From: Actinomycetota bacterium
GTDB taxonomy: Bacteria > Actinomycetota > Actinomycetes > Streptosporangiales > Streptosporangiaceae
Length of the DNA: 29,722 nt
Direction of reading: 5' to 3'
Assembly (NCBI GenBank): GCA_003242605.1
Contig: QGUZ01000027.1
Span: forward strand, 1 to 29,722
The stretch's first letter is position 1. Each line of letters begins with the position of its first letter. The notes beneath the pieces were generated by a model, which saw only the letters and a program-made list of their open reading frames with translations, was not told the origin of the DNA and did no database searches. The translations under genes were made by a program, and so were the position numbers. Below are positions 1 through 7,684 of the stretch, in pieces.

Positions 1-41
1 CCCCCCGAACCGGGCCCGTTCTTCGGGGACACGCGATCCAT
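1..41 (-). CDS. Possible start of a gene running off the left edge
   Basis: An ATG at 39-41 on the minus strand opens a frame that stays open to the window edge (MDRVSPKNGPGSG...). Only 13 residues are visible, so no function can be read. The reason to list it is context: two copies of the LacI-type operator (49-62 and 100-113) lie directly upstream, beyond the 3' end of the LacI-family gene, where they would control the next gene to the left. A co-regulated glycoside hydrolase or sugar gene would be expected there by analogy with other LacI loci, which is inference. No clear Shine-Dalgarno sequence precedes this ATG, so the start may lie elsewhere. Confidence 0.3.
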   Translation of the reverse strand, partial: MDRVSPKNGPGSG

Positions 42-48
42 GAGAGCA

Positions 49-62
49 CTTAACCGATAAAG
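49..62. promoter_or_regulatory. LacI-family operator, site 1
   Basis: CTTAACCGATAAAG, a degenerate copy of the palindrome CTGAACCGGTTAAG found at three other places around this operon. It lies 8 bp upstream of the possible ATG at 41 and 51 bp (start to start) from site 2, about five helical turns, which would suit binding by a looped or tetrameric regulator. Confidence 0.5.
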
Positions 63-99
63 TTTCAATGCCTTTTCAGCCGTTTGTCGAGGGCGTTTT

Positions 100-113
100 C
101 TGAACCGGTTAAG
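100..113. promoter_or_regulatory. LacI-family operator, site 2
   Basis: CTGAACCGGTTAAG, palindromic apart from one base pair and centred on CG, as LacI-family operators usually are. It is the exact reverse complement of the site at 7203-7216. It lies between the 3' end of the LacI-family gene and the left edge, so it should control the gene beyond the edge. Confidence 0.65.
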
Positions 114-155
114 CAACCGACGGCGACCACGGCGGGAAACGCCTCGAAAGCGCGT

Positions 156-1172
156 TTAGGACGAGGGCGGCGCGGTGCTGCCCCGCGGCACCAGCACCGG
201 GGTGGCGGCCTGCAGCCCGGTGGTGCGCCGCCCGGCGACGACGTCGAGCAGGCACTCGGCGGCGTGCGCGCCGTACGCGGCGATGTCCCGGCTCACCGCC
301 GACAGGCTCGGGCGGACCAGGCGGCACAGCGGCGAGTCGTCCCAGGCGACGATCGACAGGCCGTCCGGCACCGGGATGCCCATCTCCTGGGCGACCGCCA
401 GCCCGGCGACCGCCATCACGTCGTTGTCGTAGATGATCGCCGTGGGCCGCCGGGAGCAGCGGGACAGCAGCGACCGGGTGGCGTTCGCACCCTCCTCGCC
501 GCTGTAGTCGGTGTTGATCGTCACCGTCTCGACGCCCAGCCCGGCCCCGATCTTCTCCATCGCCCGGGTGCGCACGTCGGTGTGCCGCAGCGTGGCCGGC
601 CCGGCCACCCGGCCGATCGAGCGGTGCCCGAGCGCGGCGAGGTACCGCACCACCGAGTGGATCGCCTCGGCCTCGTCGCTCCACACCGCGGGCAGGCTCC
701 CCGCGCCCTCCGGGCCGCCGATCACCACCGCGGGCATGCGCAGCTCCTCCAGCGCCTCCACCCGCGGATCCTCCAGCCGCAGGTCGACGAGGATCACCCC
801 GTCCACCCGGCGCTGCGCCCACCAGCGGCGGTAGATGTCGATCTCGGTCCGCTGGTCCTCGGTCATGTGCAGCAGCAACCCCACCGACCGGGCCGCCAGC
901 GCACCCTCGATGCCGGAGATGAGCTGCATGAAGAACGGCTCCAGGCCGAGGGTGCGGGCCGGGCGGTCGACGACGAGGCCGAGCACGTCGGCGCGGCCGT
1001 CCGACAGCGCCCGCGCCGCGCTGCTCGGCTGCCAGCCGATCTCGGCCGCGATCCGCAGGATGCGGCGGCGGGTCTCCTCCGAGACGCCGGGGCGTCCGTT
1101 GAGCGCGTAGGAGACCGCGCCCTTCGACACCCCCGCCCGGCGGGCGATGTCACCGATCGTGGGACGCCTCAT
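156..1172 (-). CDS. LacI-family transcriptional regulator
   Basis: A 338-residue repressor of the LacI/GalR family, with the usual length for the family. Residues 1-50 hold the helix-turn-helix (TIGDIARRAGVSKGAVSYAL) and hinge region. The rest is a periplasmic-binding-protein-like effector domain, with the typical late segment ending in IVAWDDSPLCRLVRPSLSAV. The ATG is preceded by GTGAGG at 5 bp. It is the last gene of the importer operon, 132 bp after the second ATPase gene, a gap holding weak GC-rich hairpins (for example CCGGCC/GGCCGG). Its probable operators are the four CTGAACCGGTTAAG-like sites flanking the operon. The effector is probably a sugar or short oligosaccharide (family knowledge plus context); the exact sugar cannot be read from sequence. 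Confidence 0.95.
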   Translation of the reverse strand: MRRPTIGDIARRAGVSKGAVSYALNGRPGVSEETRRRILRIAAEIGWQPSSAARALSDGRADVLGLVVDRPARTLGLEPFFMQLISGIEGALAARSVGLLLHMTEDQRTEIDIYRRWWAQRRVDGVILVDLRLEDPRVEALEELRMPAVVIGGPEGAGSLPAVWSDEAEAIHSVVRYLAALGHRSIGRVAGPATLRHTDVRTRAMEKIGAGLGVETVTINTDYSGEEGANATRSLLSRCSRRPTAIIYDNDVMAVAGLAVAQEMGIPVPDGLSIVAWDDSPLCRLVRPSLSAVSRDIAAYGAHAAECLLDVVAGRRTTGLQAATPVLVPRGSTAPPSS

Positions 1173-1304
1173 CCAAGCCTCACCGTGTGTCGGCCCTCGC
1201 GGCCTGCGCGAACGTGCACCGGCCAGCTTAACGCCCGGCCGGCGGGGCGGATCTCCGCCGCGTCCGCCCGGGGGCCGGGGCCGCTCTCCCCCCGGGGAGG
1301 GGGA

Positions 1305-2282
1305 TCACCTCCCGCCGGCCGCGGCGGCCGCCGGTCCGCCCCGCGCGAGCGCGACGCGGCAGCCGCCCTCGGGCCCGGTGCACGCCACGAGGTGGCCGGG
1401 CTCCACCTCCACCAGCCGCCCCGGCCCGGCCCGCCCGTCCGCCTCCGGGGCCGCGGCGTCCTCGTGCACCGGGCAGCCGCCGTACCGCTCCTCCTGCTCG
1501 CCGTCCCAGCGGGCGTGCAGCTGCGGCACCGAGGCGAGCAGGTGCCGCGCGTACGGGTGGCGCGGGTCGGCGAACACCTTCTCGGTGTCCCCCATCTCGA
1601 CCACCTCGCCGCGCCGCAGCACCACGGTCTTCGCCGCGATGTAGTTGCCGAGCGCCAGGTCGTGGGTGATGAACAGCACGCCCAGGCCGCGCGTCTTGAG
1701 GTCGGCGAGCAGGTTGAGCACGTCGATCCGGGTGGACGCGTCGAGCATGCTGGTGATCTCGTCGGCGACGAGGTACCGGATGTCGAGCAGCAGCGCCCGC
1801 GCCACCAGCAGCCGCTGCAGCTGGCCGCCGCTGAGCTGGTGCGGGTAGCGGCCGAGCACGGCGCCCGGGTCGAGCCGCACCGCGCGCAGCGCGGACTCCA
1901 CCCGCTCGTCCCACTCGGCGCGCGGCACGCGCGGGAAGTACTCCTCCTTGATCATCCAGAGCACCCGGTCGGCCTTGAAGATCGGGTTGTAGCAGCTGAA
2001 CGGGTCCTGGAACACGCCCTGCACCCGGCGGTAGTACTCCTTGCGCCGCCCCCGGGCGAAGCCGCGGATGTCGGCGCCGTCGAGCGTGATCCTCCCCTCG
2101 CTGATCGGGGTGAGCCGGAGGATCATCTTGCCGATCGTGCTCTTGCCGCTGCCGCTCTCCCCGATGAGGGAGACCACCTCGCCGGGCGCCACCTCGAAGC
2201 TGACGTCGCGCACCGCGGTGAACGTCCTGCCGCCGAACGCGCCGACGCCGTACCGCTTGGTGACGTTCTCCAGCCGGAGCAT
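1305..2282 (-). CDS. ABC importer ATPase, OppF/DppF type
   Basis: ATP-binding subunit of a peptide/oligosaccharide (Opp family) importer, 325 residues, acting on the inner face of the membrane. Visible motifs are Walker A GESGSGKST (about residues 41-49), signature LSGGQ, Walker B YLVADE and the switch histidine in ITHD. The C-terminal Opp extension is present but keeps few of the cysteines seen in its partner. The ATG lies 3 bp after the stop of the preceding ATPase gene, with GGGGTGAGGG just upstream, so the two are translationally linked. It would pair with the OppD-like subunit as a heterodimer. The tail after about residue 285 is rich in Ala and Gly and looks unconserved. Confidence 0.95.
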   Translation of the reverse strand: MLRLENVTKRYGVGAFGGRTFTAVRDVSFEVAPGEVVSLIGESGSGKSTIGKMILRLTPISEGRITLDGADIRGFARGRRKEYYRRVQGVFQDPFSCYNPIFKADRVLWMIKEEYFPRVPRAEWDERVESALRAVRLDPGAVLGRYPHQLSGGQLQRLLVARALLLDIRYLVADEITSMLDASTRIDVLNLLADLKTRGLGVLFITHDLALGNYIAAKTVVLRRGEVVEMGDTEKVFADPRHPYARHLLASVPQLHARWDGEQEERYGGCPVHEDAAAPEADGRAGPGRLVEVEPGHLVACTGPEGGCRVALARGGPAAAAAGGR

Positions 2283-2285
2283 CCC

Positions 2286-3236
2286 TCACCCCTTCCAGCA
2301 GGCCACGAAGTGGCCGGACGCGACCTCGGTGACCGGCGGCTCCTCGGCGGCGCACCGGGCGAACGCCTTCGGGCAGCGGTCCCGGAAGCGGCAGCCGGCG
2401 GGCGGCTTGAGCAGCGACGGCGGGGCGCCGGGGATGCCGGACAGCCGCCGGTCGGTGTACCGCACCCCGACCTCGGGCAGCGAGTTGATCAGCGCCTGGG
2501 TGTACGGGTGGCGCGGCTTGCTCACGATCGCCGAGGCGCTCGCCTTCTCCACGAGCTTGCCCGCGTACATGACCATGATCGTGTCGGCGATCTGGTACGT
2601 GAGCGAGATGTCGTGGGTGACGAAGATCATGCTCTTGACGAAGCCGCGGTCCCGGAACCCGGCGAGCGCCTTCGCCACCGCCTTCTGGGTGGACACGTCC
2701 AGCGCCGAGGTGACCTCGTCGGCGATGAGCAGCGACGGGTTGAGCAGCGTGGAGATCACCATCACCGTGCGCTGCTTCATGCCGCCGGACAGCTCGATCG
2801 GGTACCGGCTCAGCACGTCGGGGTCGAGCCCGACGAGCTTGAGCCGCCGCAGCAGCTCCTCCTCCACGTCCGCGTACCGCACGCCGCGGGACTCCACCAG
2901 CTCGCGGATCATGCGGCCGATGCGGCGGGTGGGGTTGAGCGCGCTCATCGAATACTGCGGGATGAGCGAGATCCGGTGGTACCGGTAGCGGTTCATCGCG
3001 GCGTCGTCGTCGATCGGCAGCCGCTCGCCGTCGAGCTCCACGCCGCCGCCGCGCAGCCGCATGCGCCCGTCCATCCGGATGAGCGCCTTGCCGAGGGTGG
3101 ACTTGCCGCAGCCGGACTCCCCCGCCAGCCCGAGGATCTCGGCGTCGCCGAGCTCGAAGGTGACGCCGTCGAGGGCCTTCACCTCGCCCCGCAGGGTCTT
3201 GTAGTACACCTTCAGATCGGTCACGCGGAGCGTCAT
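2286..3236 (-). CDS. ABC importer ATPase, OppD/DppD type
   Basis: Second ATP-binding subunit, 316 residues. Walker A is GESGCGKST (about 39-47), signature LSGGM, Walker B LLIADE and switch FVTHD. The C-terminal Opp/Dpp domain has four cysteines (CRFRDRC, then C in FARC, then VAC), the pattern that binds a 4Fe-4S cluster in some DppD-type proteins (family knowledge). The frame stays open far upstream; I chose the ATG at 3234-3236 because it begins at the normal N-terminus (MTLRVTDLKVYY), overlaps the permease stop by ATGA and has GGGAG 5 bp before it. Confidence 0.95.
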   Translation of the reverse strand: MTLRVTDLKVYYKTLRGEVKALDGVTFELGDAEILGLAGESGCGKSTLGKALIRMDGRMRLRGGGVELDGERLPIDDDAAMNRYRYHRISLIPQYSMSALNPTRRIGRMIRELVESRGVRYADVEEELLRRLKLVGLDPDVLSRYPIELSGGMKQRTVMVISTLLNPSLLIADEVTSALDVSTQKAVAKALAGFRDRGFVKSMIFVTHDISLTYQIADTIMVMYAGKLVEKASASAIVSKPRHPYTQALINSLPEVGVRYTDRRLSGIPGAPPSLLKPPAGCRFRDRCPKAFARCAAEEPPVTEVASGHFVACWKG

Positions 3237-4177
3237 CAGGTCTCCCGCAGCTTGGGGTTGAACACCTCGTCGAGGCCCACGTTCATCACGTACAGCGAGC
3301 CGACGATGGCGGTGATGCCGGCGCCGGGCGGCACGAACCACCACCACATGCCCAGGTGGAGCGCGTTCCACTGGGCGGCGTTGTTGAGCATGAGGCCGAG
3401 CGAGATCCCCTGGGTGGGGCCGAGGCCGATGAAGTCGAGCGACGCGCCGATGAGGATCGCCCCGCCGAACAGCAGGATGAACGTCATGAACAGGTAGGAG
3501 CTCATGTTCGGGGCGATCTCCCGCACGATGATCTTCCAGGTGCTCACGCCGCTGAGCCGGGCGAGGTCGGTGAAGTCGCGGGCGCGCAGCGAGAGCGTCT
3601 GCGCGCGGATCGCCCGCGCCGCCCACGGCCAGGAGGTGAGCCCGATGAACAGCGCCTGCACCGTGAGGCTGCGCACCCCGAGGTAGGCGTTGATCACCAG
3701 CAGTACGGCGAGCGCCGGCAGCACGAGCACCACGTTGGTGAGCGCGTTGAGGATCTCGTCGACGAGCCCGCCCCGGTAGCCCGCGGTGAACCCGACCACC
3801 ATGCCGATCACCGCGGCGATGCCGCCGCCGACCGCGCCGACGTAGAAGGTCGACCGTAGGCCGTGCACGAACTGGGCGAACACGTCCTGGCCGAAGTGCG
3901 TGGTGCCGAACCAGTGCTCGGCCGAGGGCGCCTGGGCGGCGAGCCCGACGTAGGCGTTGGGGTCGCCGGACAGCAGCAGCGGGCCGGCCAGGGCGGCCAC
4001 GAGCAGCAGCGTGAACACCGCGAGCCCGCCCAGCAGCTTGCCGTTGCGCACCGCGAAGTAGAGGGTCTCGGCGAGCGCGCCGCGGGGCACCGCCGCGGCG
4101 GCCGGGGCCGGCGCCACCGCGCCGGGGGCGGCCGCCGTACCGGCCGCTCCGGACGGCTCGGTGTCCGGGGTCGTCAT
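3236..4177 (-). CDS. ABC importer permease, OppC/DppC type
   Basis: Integral membrane subunit, 313 residues. After an Ala/Pro-rich N-terminal tail of about 30 residues come a first membrane segment (LGGLAVFTLLLVAALAGPLL), a periplasmic part with HWFGTTHFGQDVFAQ, and five further segments, as in OppC proteins. The EAA coupling loop is seen around RARDFTDLARLSGVSTWK. The start at 4175-4177 overlaps the stop of the upstream permease by 4 bp (ATGA) and has GGGAGG 6 bp upstream. It forms the channel with the OppB-like permease and contacts one of the two ATPases. Confidence 0.95.
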   Translation of the reverse strand: MTTPDTEPSGAAGTAAAPGAVAPAPAAAAVPRGALAETLYFAVRNGKLLGGLAVFTLLLVAALAGPLLLSGDPNAYVGLAAQAPSAEHWFGTTHFGQDVFAQFVHGLRSTFYVGAVGGGIAAVIGMVVGFTAGYRGGLVDEILNALTNVVLVLPALAVLLVINAYLGVRSLTVQALFIGLTSWPWAARAIRAQTLSLRARDFTDLARLSGVSTWKIIVREIAPNMSSYLFMTFILLFGGAILIGASLDFIGLGPTQGISLGLMLNNAAQWNALHLGMWWWFVPPGAGITAIVGSLYVMNVGLDEVFNPKLRET

Positions 4178-5166
4178 GCCGCACCTCCCAGTCCCATCCG
4201 GGTCCGCGGGTCCACCACGGTGTAGACGATGTCGATGAGGAAGTTGGCGATCAGCACGCCGATGACGATGAACAGGAACGTGCCCTGGAGCAGGAAGAAG
4301 TCCTGGTTCTGGATCGCCTTGAGGATGAGGTGGCCCAGCCCCGGATAGGAGAAGACGACCTCGGTGACGAGCGCGCCCGCCACCAGCGTGCCGAGCTGCA
4401 GCGCGAGCCCGGTGATCTGCGGCAGCATGGCGTTGCGGAACGCGTAGCGGCGGATCAGCCGGGCCGGCGCGCCGAGCGCGGCCAGGTAGTTGGCATAGTC
4501 CGCCTCCAGCTCGTAGATGATCATGTTGCGCATGCCGATCGCCCAGCCGCCGAACGCCACGATGAACAGCGAGGCGAACGGCAGGAACCAGTGCAGCGCC
4601 AGGTCGCCGATGAACTCCCACGACCAGCTGGGCTGCAGCTCGAAGCTGTAGCCGCCGGCCACCGGGAAGATCCCGGCGACCACCCCGAGCCCCCAGGCCA
4701 TGAGGATCGCCAGCCACATGTAGGGGGTGGCGGTGAGGATGTAGCCGACCGGCAGCATGGTGTTGTCGAGCCACCGGCGCCGGGCGGCGAACGCGCCGAA
4801 CCAGTTGCCCGCGATCCAGCTGAGCAGGATCGCCGGGAGCAGCAGCGCGATCGTGTACGGCACGGCCCGGACGATCACGTCCCACACCGGCGTCGGGAAG
4901 AGCCAGATGCTGATCCCGAGGTCGCCGCGGAGCAGCGCGATCCAGAAGTTGACGTACTGTTCGAAGACCGGCCGGTCGAAGCCGAACAGGCTGTTGTAGT
5001 GCGCCCGCATCGCCTCCACGGCCTCCGGCTGGGCCACGCTCGCCCGGGCGATCATGCTCGACACCGGGTCGCCCGGCATGAACCGGGGGATCATCCAGTT
5101 CACCGTGACGGCGACGAAGAAGGTCAGCCCGTAGACGAGCAGCTTTCTCAGCAGGTAGCGCCGCAA
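4174..5166 (-). CDS. ABC importer permease, OppB/DppB type
   Basis: Integral membrane subunit, 330 residues, starting with the usual OppB N-terminus (RRYLLRKLLVYGLTFFVAVT) followed by the MPGDPVSSM region and five further membrane segments. The EAA loop is at EADYANYLAALGAP. The start is TTG (5164-5166), supported by a strong GGAGG 6 bp upstream and by the family N-terminus. It lies about 97 bp after the binding-protein gene, with a perfect 12-bp hairpin in that gap, so it is probably made in lower amount than the binding protein. Confidence 0.95.
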   Translation of the reverse strand: MRRYLLRKLLVYGLTFFVAVTVNWMIPRFMPGDPVSSMIARASVAQPEAVEAMRAHYNSLFGFDRPVFEQYVNFWIALLRGDLGISIWLFPTPVWDVIVRAVPYTIALLLPAILLSWIAGNWFGAFAARRRWLDNTMLPVGYILTATPYMWLAILMAWGLGVVAGIFPVAGGYSFELQPSWSWEFIGDLALHWFLPFASLFIVAFGGWAIGMRNMIIYELEADYANYLAALGAPARLIRRYAFRNAMLPQITGLALQLGTLVAGALVTEVVFSYPGLGHLILKAIQNQDFFLLQGTFLFIVIGVLIANFLIDIVYTVVDPRTRMGLGGAA

Positions 5167-5205
5167 CTCGTTCCTCCCCGACGGCTGTGCGGGACGGTGG
5201 ACGGG

Positions 5206-5238
5206 GGCCTCCCCGCCGTGCCGCGCGGCGGGGAGGCC
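5206..5238 (-). terminator. Strong intra-operon hairpin after the binding-protein gene
   Basis: GGCCTCCCCGCC at 5206-5217 and GGCGGGGAGGCC at 5227-5238 form a perfect 12-bp stem with a 9-base loop. There is no T-run. It lies between the binding-protein stop and the first permease, where partial termination or protection of the upstream mRNA would give excess binding protein, as known for malE-type operons. Confidence 0.7.
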
Positions 5239-5263
5239 GGATCAGGCCGGAGGGGCGTGGGGG

Positions 5264-7036
5264 TCACCGGCCCGCAGGCTGCAGCTCGGTGAGCATGAGG
5301 ATGGCGCCGAGCTCGTGCCAGTTACGCCACATCGTGGGGGCGTGCTTGGGCGCGTTCGGGGCCGACGACGGCCAGTTCTTCCAGGTGCCGCTGGTCACCT
5401 GGGACCACAGGCCGTTGTACCAGAGCGGGATGATCGGCAGGTCGCGCAGATGCCGCTCCTGGAGCCGGGAGATCACCTGCTTCATCCCCTCCAGGTCGTC
5501 GGTCTTCTTGTTGTCCAGCTCCCGGACCAGCTCCCAGGCCTCCTTGTCCTCGTACCGGCCGAAGTTCACCGTGTTCTGCTGCTTACGGATGGGGAGCTGG
5601 TACATGTAGTCGTAGTAGTGCCACGGCGTGCTGGCCAGCTGCCGCTCGTTGTTGATGAGCATGTCGAACTTGCCGGCCGCGCGGGCGTCGACGAGCGCGT
5701 TGAAGTCCGGGAACTCGGGGTTGAGGTTGATGCCGACCGCCTTGGCGCCCTCGGAGATCACCCGGATCGCCTCCATCCAGTCGGTCCACCCGGCCGGGAC
5801 GATGATCTTCAGGTCGATCTTGCCGCCGTCCGGCCGCTCGACGAACCCGTCGCCGTCCCGGTCCCGGTAGCCGGCGTCCGCGAGCAGCTTCTTCGCCTTG
5901 TCCGGGTCGTAGGAGAAGCCGTACCGGTTGACCACGTCCTGGTCGATGTACTTCTCCCACTGCGGGAGCAGGCCGGTCGGGTTCGCGGGCCGCACCAGGT
6001 TGCCGTAGACGCCCTCGACGATCTTCTTCACGTCGATCGAGTGCGCCACCGCCTTGCGGAACGCCGGGTCGTCCATCGGCTTGCGGGTGGTGTTGAGCAC
6101 CAGCCACGCGGTGTTCGCCGACAGCATGTACGGCGGCTCGGGGTAGAAGGTGGTGATCCCGAAGTTCTTGTTCTGCACCAGGTTGGCGATGCCGGGCAGG
6201 AAGTTGTTGCTCAGGTCGAGCTGGCCCTGCAGCAGCAGGCCCATCGCGACCTCGTTGCTGGAGTTGACGATGTCGACGATGTACTTGGGCTTGACGTCCT
6301 TGCCGAGCTGCTGCGTGGCCCACCAGCCGTCACGCTTCACCCAGACCATGCGGTCCTGGTCGTGGCTGTGGTACTGGTACGGGCCGGTGCCGATCGGGTT
6401 CTCGTTGGTGCCCTCGATCACCTCTTCCTCGGAGCGGCCCTCCCAGATGTGCTTGGGGACGATCGCCCGGCTGTAGAGGTGGATCGACCACTGCTGGTAG
6501 TTGGCCTCCTTGAAGGTGAAGCGGACCGTGTGCTGGTCGACCGCCTCGGCCTTGTCCAGGAAGTTCCACAGGTTCGAGTACGGCACCGTGTCCATCTTGC
6601 CGAGCTCGAACGTGAACACCACGTCGTCGGCGGTGAACGGCTTGCCGTCGGCCCAGGTGACGCCCTGGCGCAGCTTCAGCTCGTAGACCTTGTCCTCGAC
6701 CCAGGTGCCGCTCTCGGCGAGCCACGGCACCAGCTGGTCGGCGTTCGGGTCGTAGAGGAAGAGCGTCTCGTAGACCAGCCCCTTGGTGCCGGTGGCGAAG
6801 TCCCACTCGCGGATCGGGTTCCAGTTCGACGGGGGACCCCACTGGGTGCCGCTCGTGTACAGCGTCTCGTGGCGCGGCAAGGCGCCGCTCGCGCCGCCGC
6901 CACCGGCCGCGGGCTGGGAGGCGGGCGCGGAGCCGGTCGGCGCCGATGGCGTCTGCGACCCTCCGCTGCACGCCGCGGCGGCCAGGCAGGCGGCGAGGGA
7001 AACTGCGAGAACCTTCCACCGATGGCGTCGCATCAT
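5264..7036 (-). CDS. Solute-binding lipoprotein of an Opp-family ABC importer
   Basis: Extracytoplasmic substrate-binding protein of the SBP_bac_5 family, about 590 residues. The start is MMRRHRWK (ATG at 7034-7036; the next ATG at 7031-7033 is equally possible), preceded by GGAGGAAGGAG. A lipoprotein signal ends in a lipobox with Cys23 (LAAAAC). The mature part shows the family landmarks TWADGKPFTADDVVFTFEL, GTGPYQY and FRKAVAHSIDVKKIVEGVYG. Members of this family bind oligopeptides, nickel or, in Thermotoga and related groups, cello-, manno- or xylo-oligosaccharides. The adjacent LacI regulator and operators favour a sugar substrate (inference). An upstream in-frame extension to 7321 lies in the promoter leader and is rejected. 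Confidence 0.94.
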   Translation of the reverse strand: MMRRHRWKVLAVSLAACLAAAACSGGSQTPSAPTGSAPASQPAAGGGGASGALPRHETLYTSGTQWGPPSNWNPIREWDFATGTKGLVYETLFLYDPNADQLVPWLAESGTWVEDKVYELKLRQGVTWADGKPFTADDVVFTFELGKMDTVPYSNLWNFLDKAEAVDQHTVRFTFKEANYQQWSIHLYSRAIVPKHIWEGRSEEEVIEGTNENPIGTGPYQYHSHDQDRMVWVKRDGWWATQQLGKDVKPKYIVDIVNSSNEVAMGLLLQGQLDLSNNFLPGIANLVQNKNFGITTFYPEPPYMLSANTAWLVLNTTRKPMDDPAFRKAVAHSIDVKKIVEGVYGNLVRPANPTGLLPQWEKYIDQDVVNRYGFSYDPDKAKKLLADAGYRDRDGDGFVERPDGGKIDLKIIVPAGWTDWMEAIRVISEGAKAVGINLNPEFPDFNALVDARAAGKFDMLINNERQLASTPWHYYDYMYQLPIRKQQNTVNFGRYEDKEAWELVRELDNKKTDDLEGMKQVISRLQERHLRDLPIIPLWYNGLWSQVTSGTWKNWPSSAPNAPKHAPTMWRNWHELGAILMLTELQPAGR

Positions 7037-7170
7037 GGTCTCCTTCCTCCGTGACGGAGGATCACTGGTGGCGTTTGCGGGTCGCGGCGGCGCCGCCCCG
7101 CGCGGCCGCGGCCCCGTTCCCCCGATTTCGGCGCGGCTCCGGCCCGGAGCCCTCCTGCCAACCTCCTTGT

Positions 7171-7184
7171 CAACGAAAACGTTG
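7171..7184. promoter_or_regulatory. Inverted repeat in the importer leader
   Basis: CAACG-AAAA-CGTTG, perfect 5-bp arms around 4 bp, 135 bp before the binding-protein ATG. It does not match the CTGAACCGGTTAAG operator family and could be a site for another regulator or a small RNA hairpin. A related AAAACGTT occurs near 7410. Confidence 0.35.
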
Positions 7185-7202
7185 CGTGATTTGCCTGCCG
7201 TA

Positions 7203-7216
7203 CTTAACCGGTTCAG
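7203..7216. promoter_or_regulatory. LacI-family operator, site 3
   Basis: CTTAACCGGTTCAG, exact reverse complement of the site at 100-113. It lies in the transcribed leader of the importer operon, 123 bp downstream (start to start) of site 4, where a bound repressor could block elongation or form a loop. Confidence 0.65.
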
Positions 7217-7325
7217 CTCCAGGCCCTCCGCGCCGTGCAGGCGTCGCGGCCCCTGGAACCGTGCTCTTCCACGGCAGCAGGCGCCGTACGGCAGCGGCCG
7301 CCCGTCTGCTTGGACGGCCATCGAA

Positions 7326-7339
7326 CTGAACCGGATAAG
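7326..7339. promoter_or_regulatory. LacI-family operator, site 4, at the importer transcription start
   Basis: CTGAACCGGATAAG, one core change from the palindrome. On the minus strand it starts a few bases downstream of the predicted -10 box (7348-7353), so it covers roughly +2 to +15, a classical repressor position. Confidence 0.65.
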
Positions 7340-7347
7340 GTACCGCG

Positions 7348-7376
7348 ACGTTAAATTGACGTGTCGGCAGTGTCAA
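7348..7376 (-). promoter_or_regulatory. Promoter of the importer operon
   Basis: On the minus strand, TTGACA (7371-7376) is followed after exactly 17 bp by TAACGT (7348-7353), a good TAnnnT -10 box for a high-GC organism. Transcription would begin near 7341, giving a leader of about 305 bases before the binding-protein ATG. Operator site 4 overlaps the start. Confidence 0.6.
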
Positions 7377-7487
7377 GACTGGGCGTAGGCTCCGAAGACG
7401 GCAGGAGCCAAAACGTTATGCCGAGGTAAATTACGTGACCATGCCGACGCGCGGTGCACGCCCGCGAGCGGCGCGTTTCGCCGTCCT

Positions 7488-7519
7488 GGCCGCCCGGCGG
7501 CCGGCGGGGCCGGGCGGCC
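7488..7519. terminator. Second hairpin downstream of the suf operon
   Basis: GGCCGCCCGGC (7488-7498) and GCCGGGCGGCC (7509-7519) form a perfect 11-bp stem with a 10-base loop. It is a probable back-up terminator between the suf operon and the importer promoter. Confidence 0.5.
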
Positions 7520-7627
7520 GCGCGGAGGCCCCGATTGAAAATTTCAGCTGATATTCCTTACACCCGCGGGCCGCGGCCGCCCCTGTTTTCGCCTCCGGCC
7601 GGGTGTGCCCGGCGCGGAAACGACGAC

Positions 7628-7659
7628 GGCCCCGGCGCCGATGGGCCGGCGCCGGGGCC
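7628..7659 (-). terminator. Terminator of the suf operon
   Basis: GGCCCCGGCGCC (7628-7639) and GGCGCCGGGGCC (7648-7659) form a perfect 12-bp stem with an 8-base loop, 25 bp after the sufT stop codon. It has no T-run, as is common in actinobacteria. Confidence 0.75.
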
Positions 7660-7684
7660 GCGAAAGGTCCGGAAAAGGCCTGGG

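Larger units (their letters stand above)
7377..7684. other. Gap between importer promoter and sufT
   Basis: No gene is supported here. Besides the two large hairpins listed separately (7488-7519 and 7628-7659) it holds a small hairpin GGCTCC/GGAGCC near 7388-7409. The AT-richer stretches near 7410-7440 and 7535-7560 have no clear promoter. Open frames here lack a ribosome site and protein-like composition. Confidence 0.5.

Noticed and set aside
84..3497. A very long plus-strand open frame over the importer operon
   Set aside because: It is antisense to the regulator, both ATPases and part of a permease, and its translation is Arg/Ala/His-rich without any domain. Long empty frames opposite genes are common at high GC.
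7037..7321. N-terminal extension of the binding lipoprotein
   Set aside because: It would place 95 residues before a clear lipoprotein signal peptide and overlaps operator site 3; the internal ATG has a strong ribosome site.
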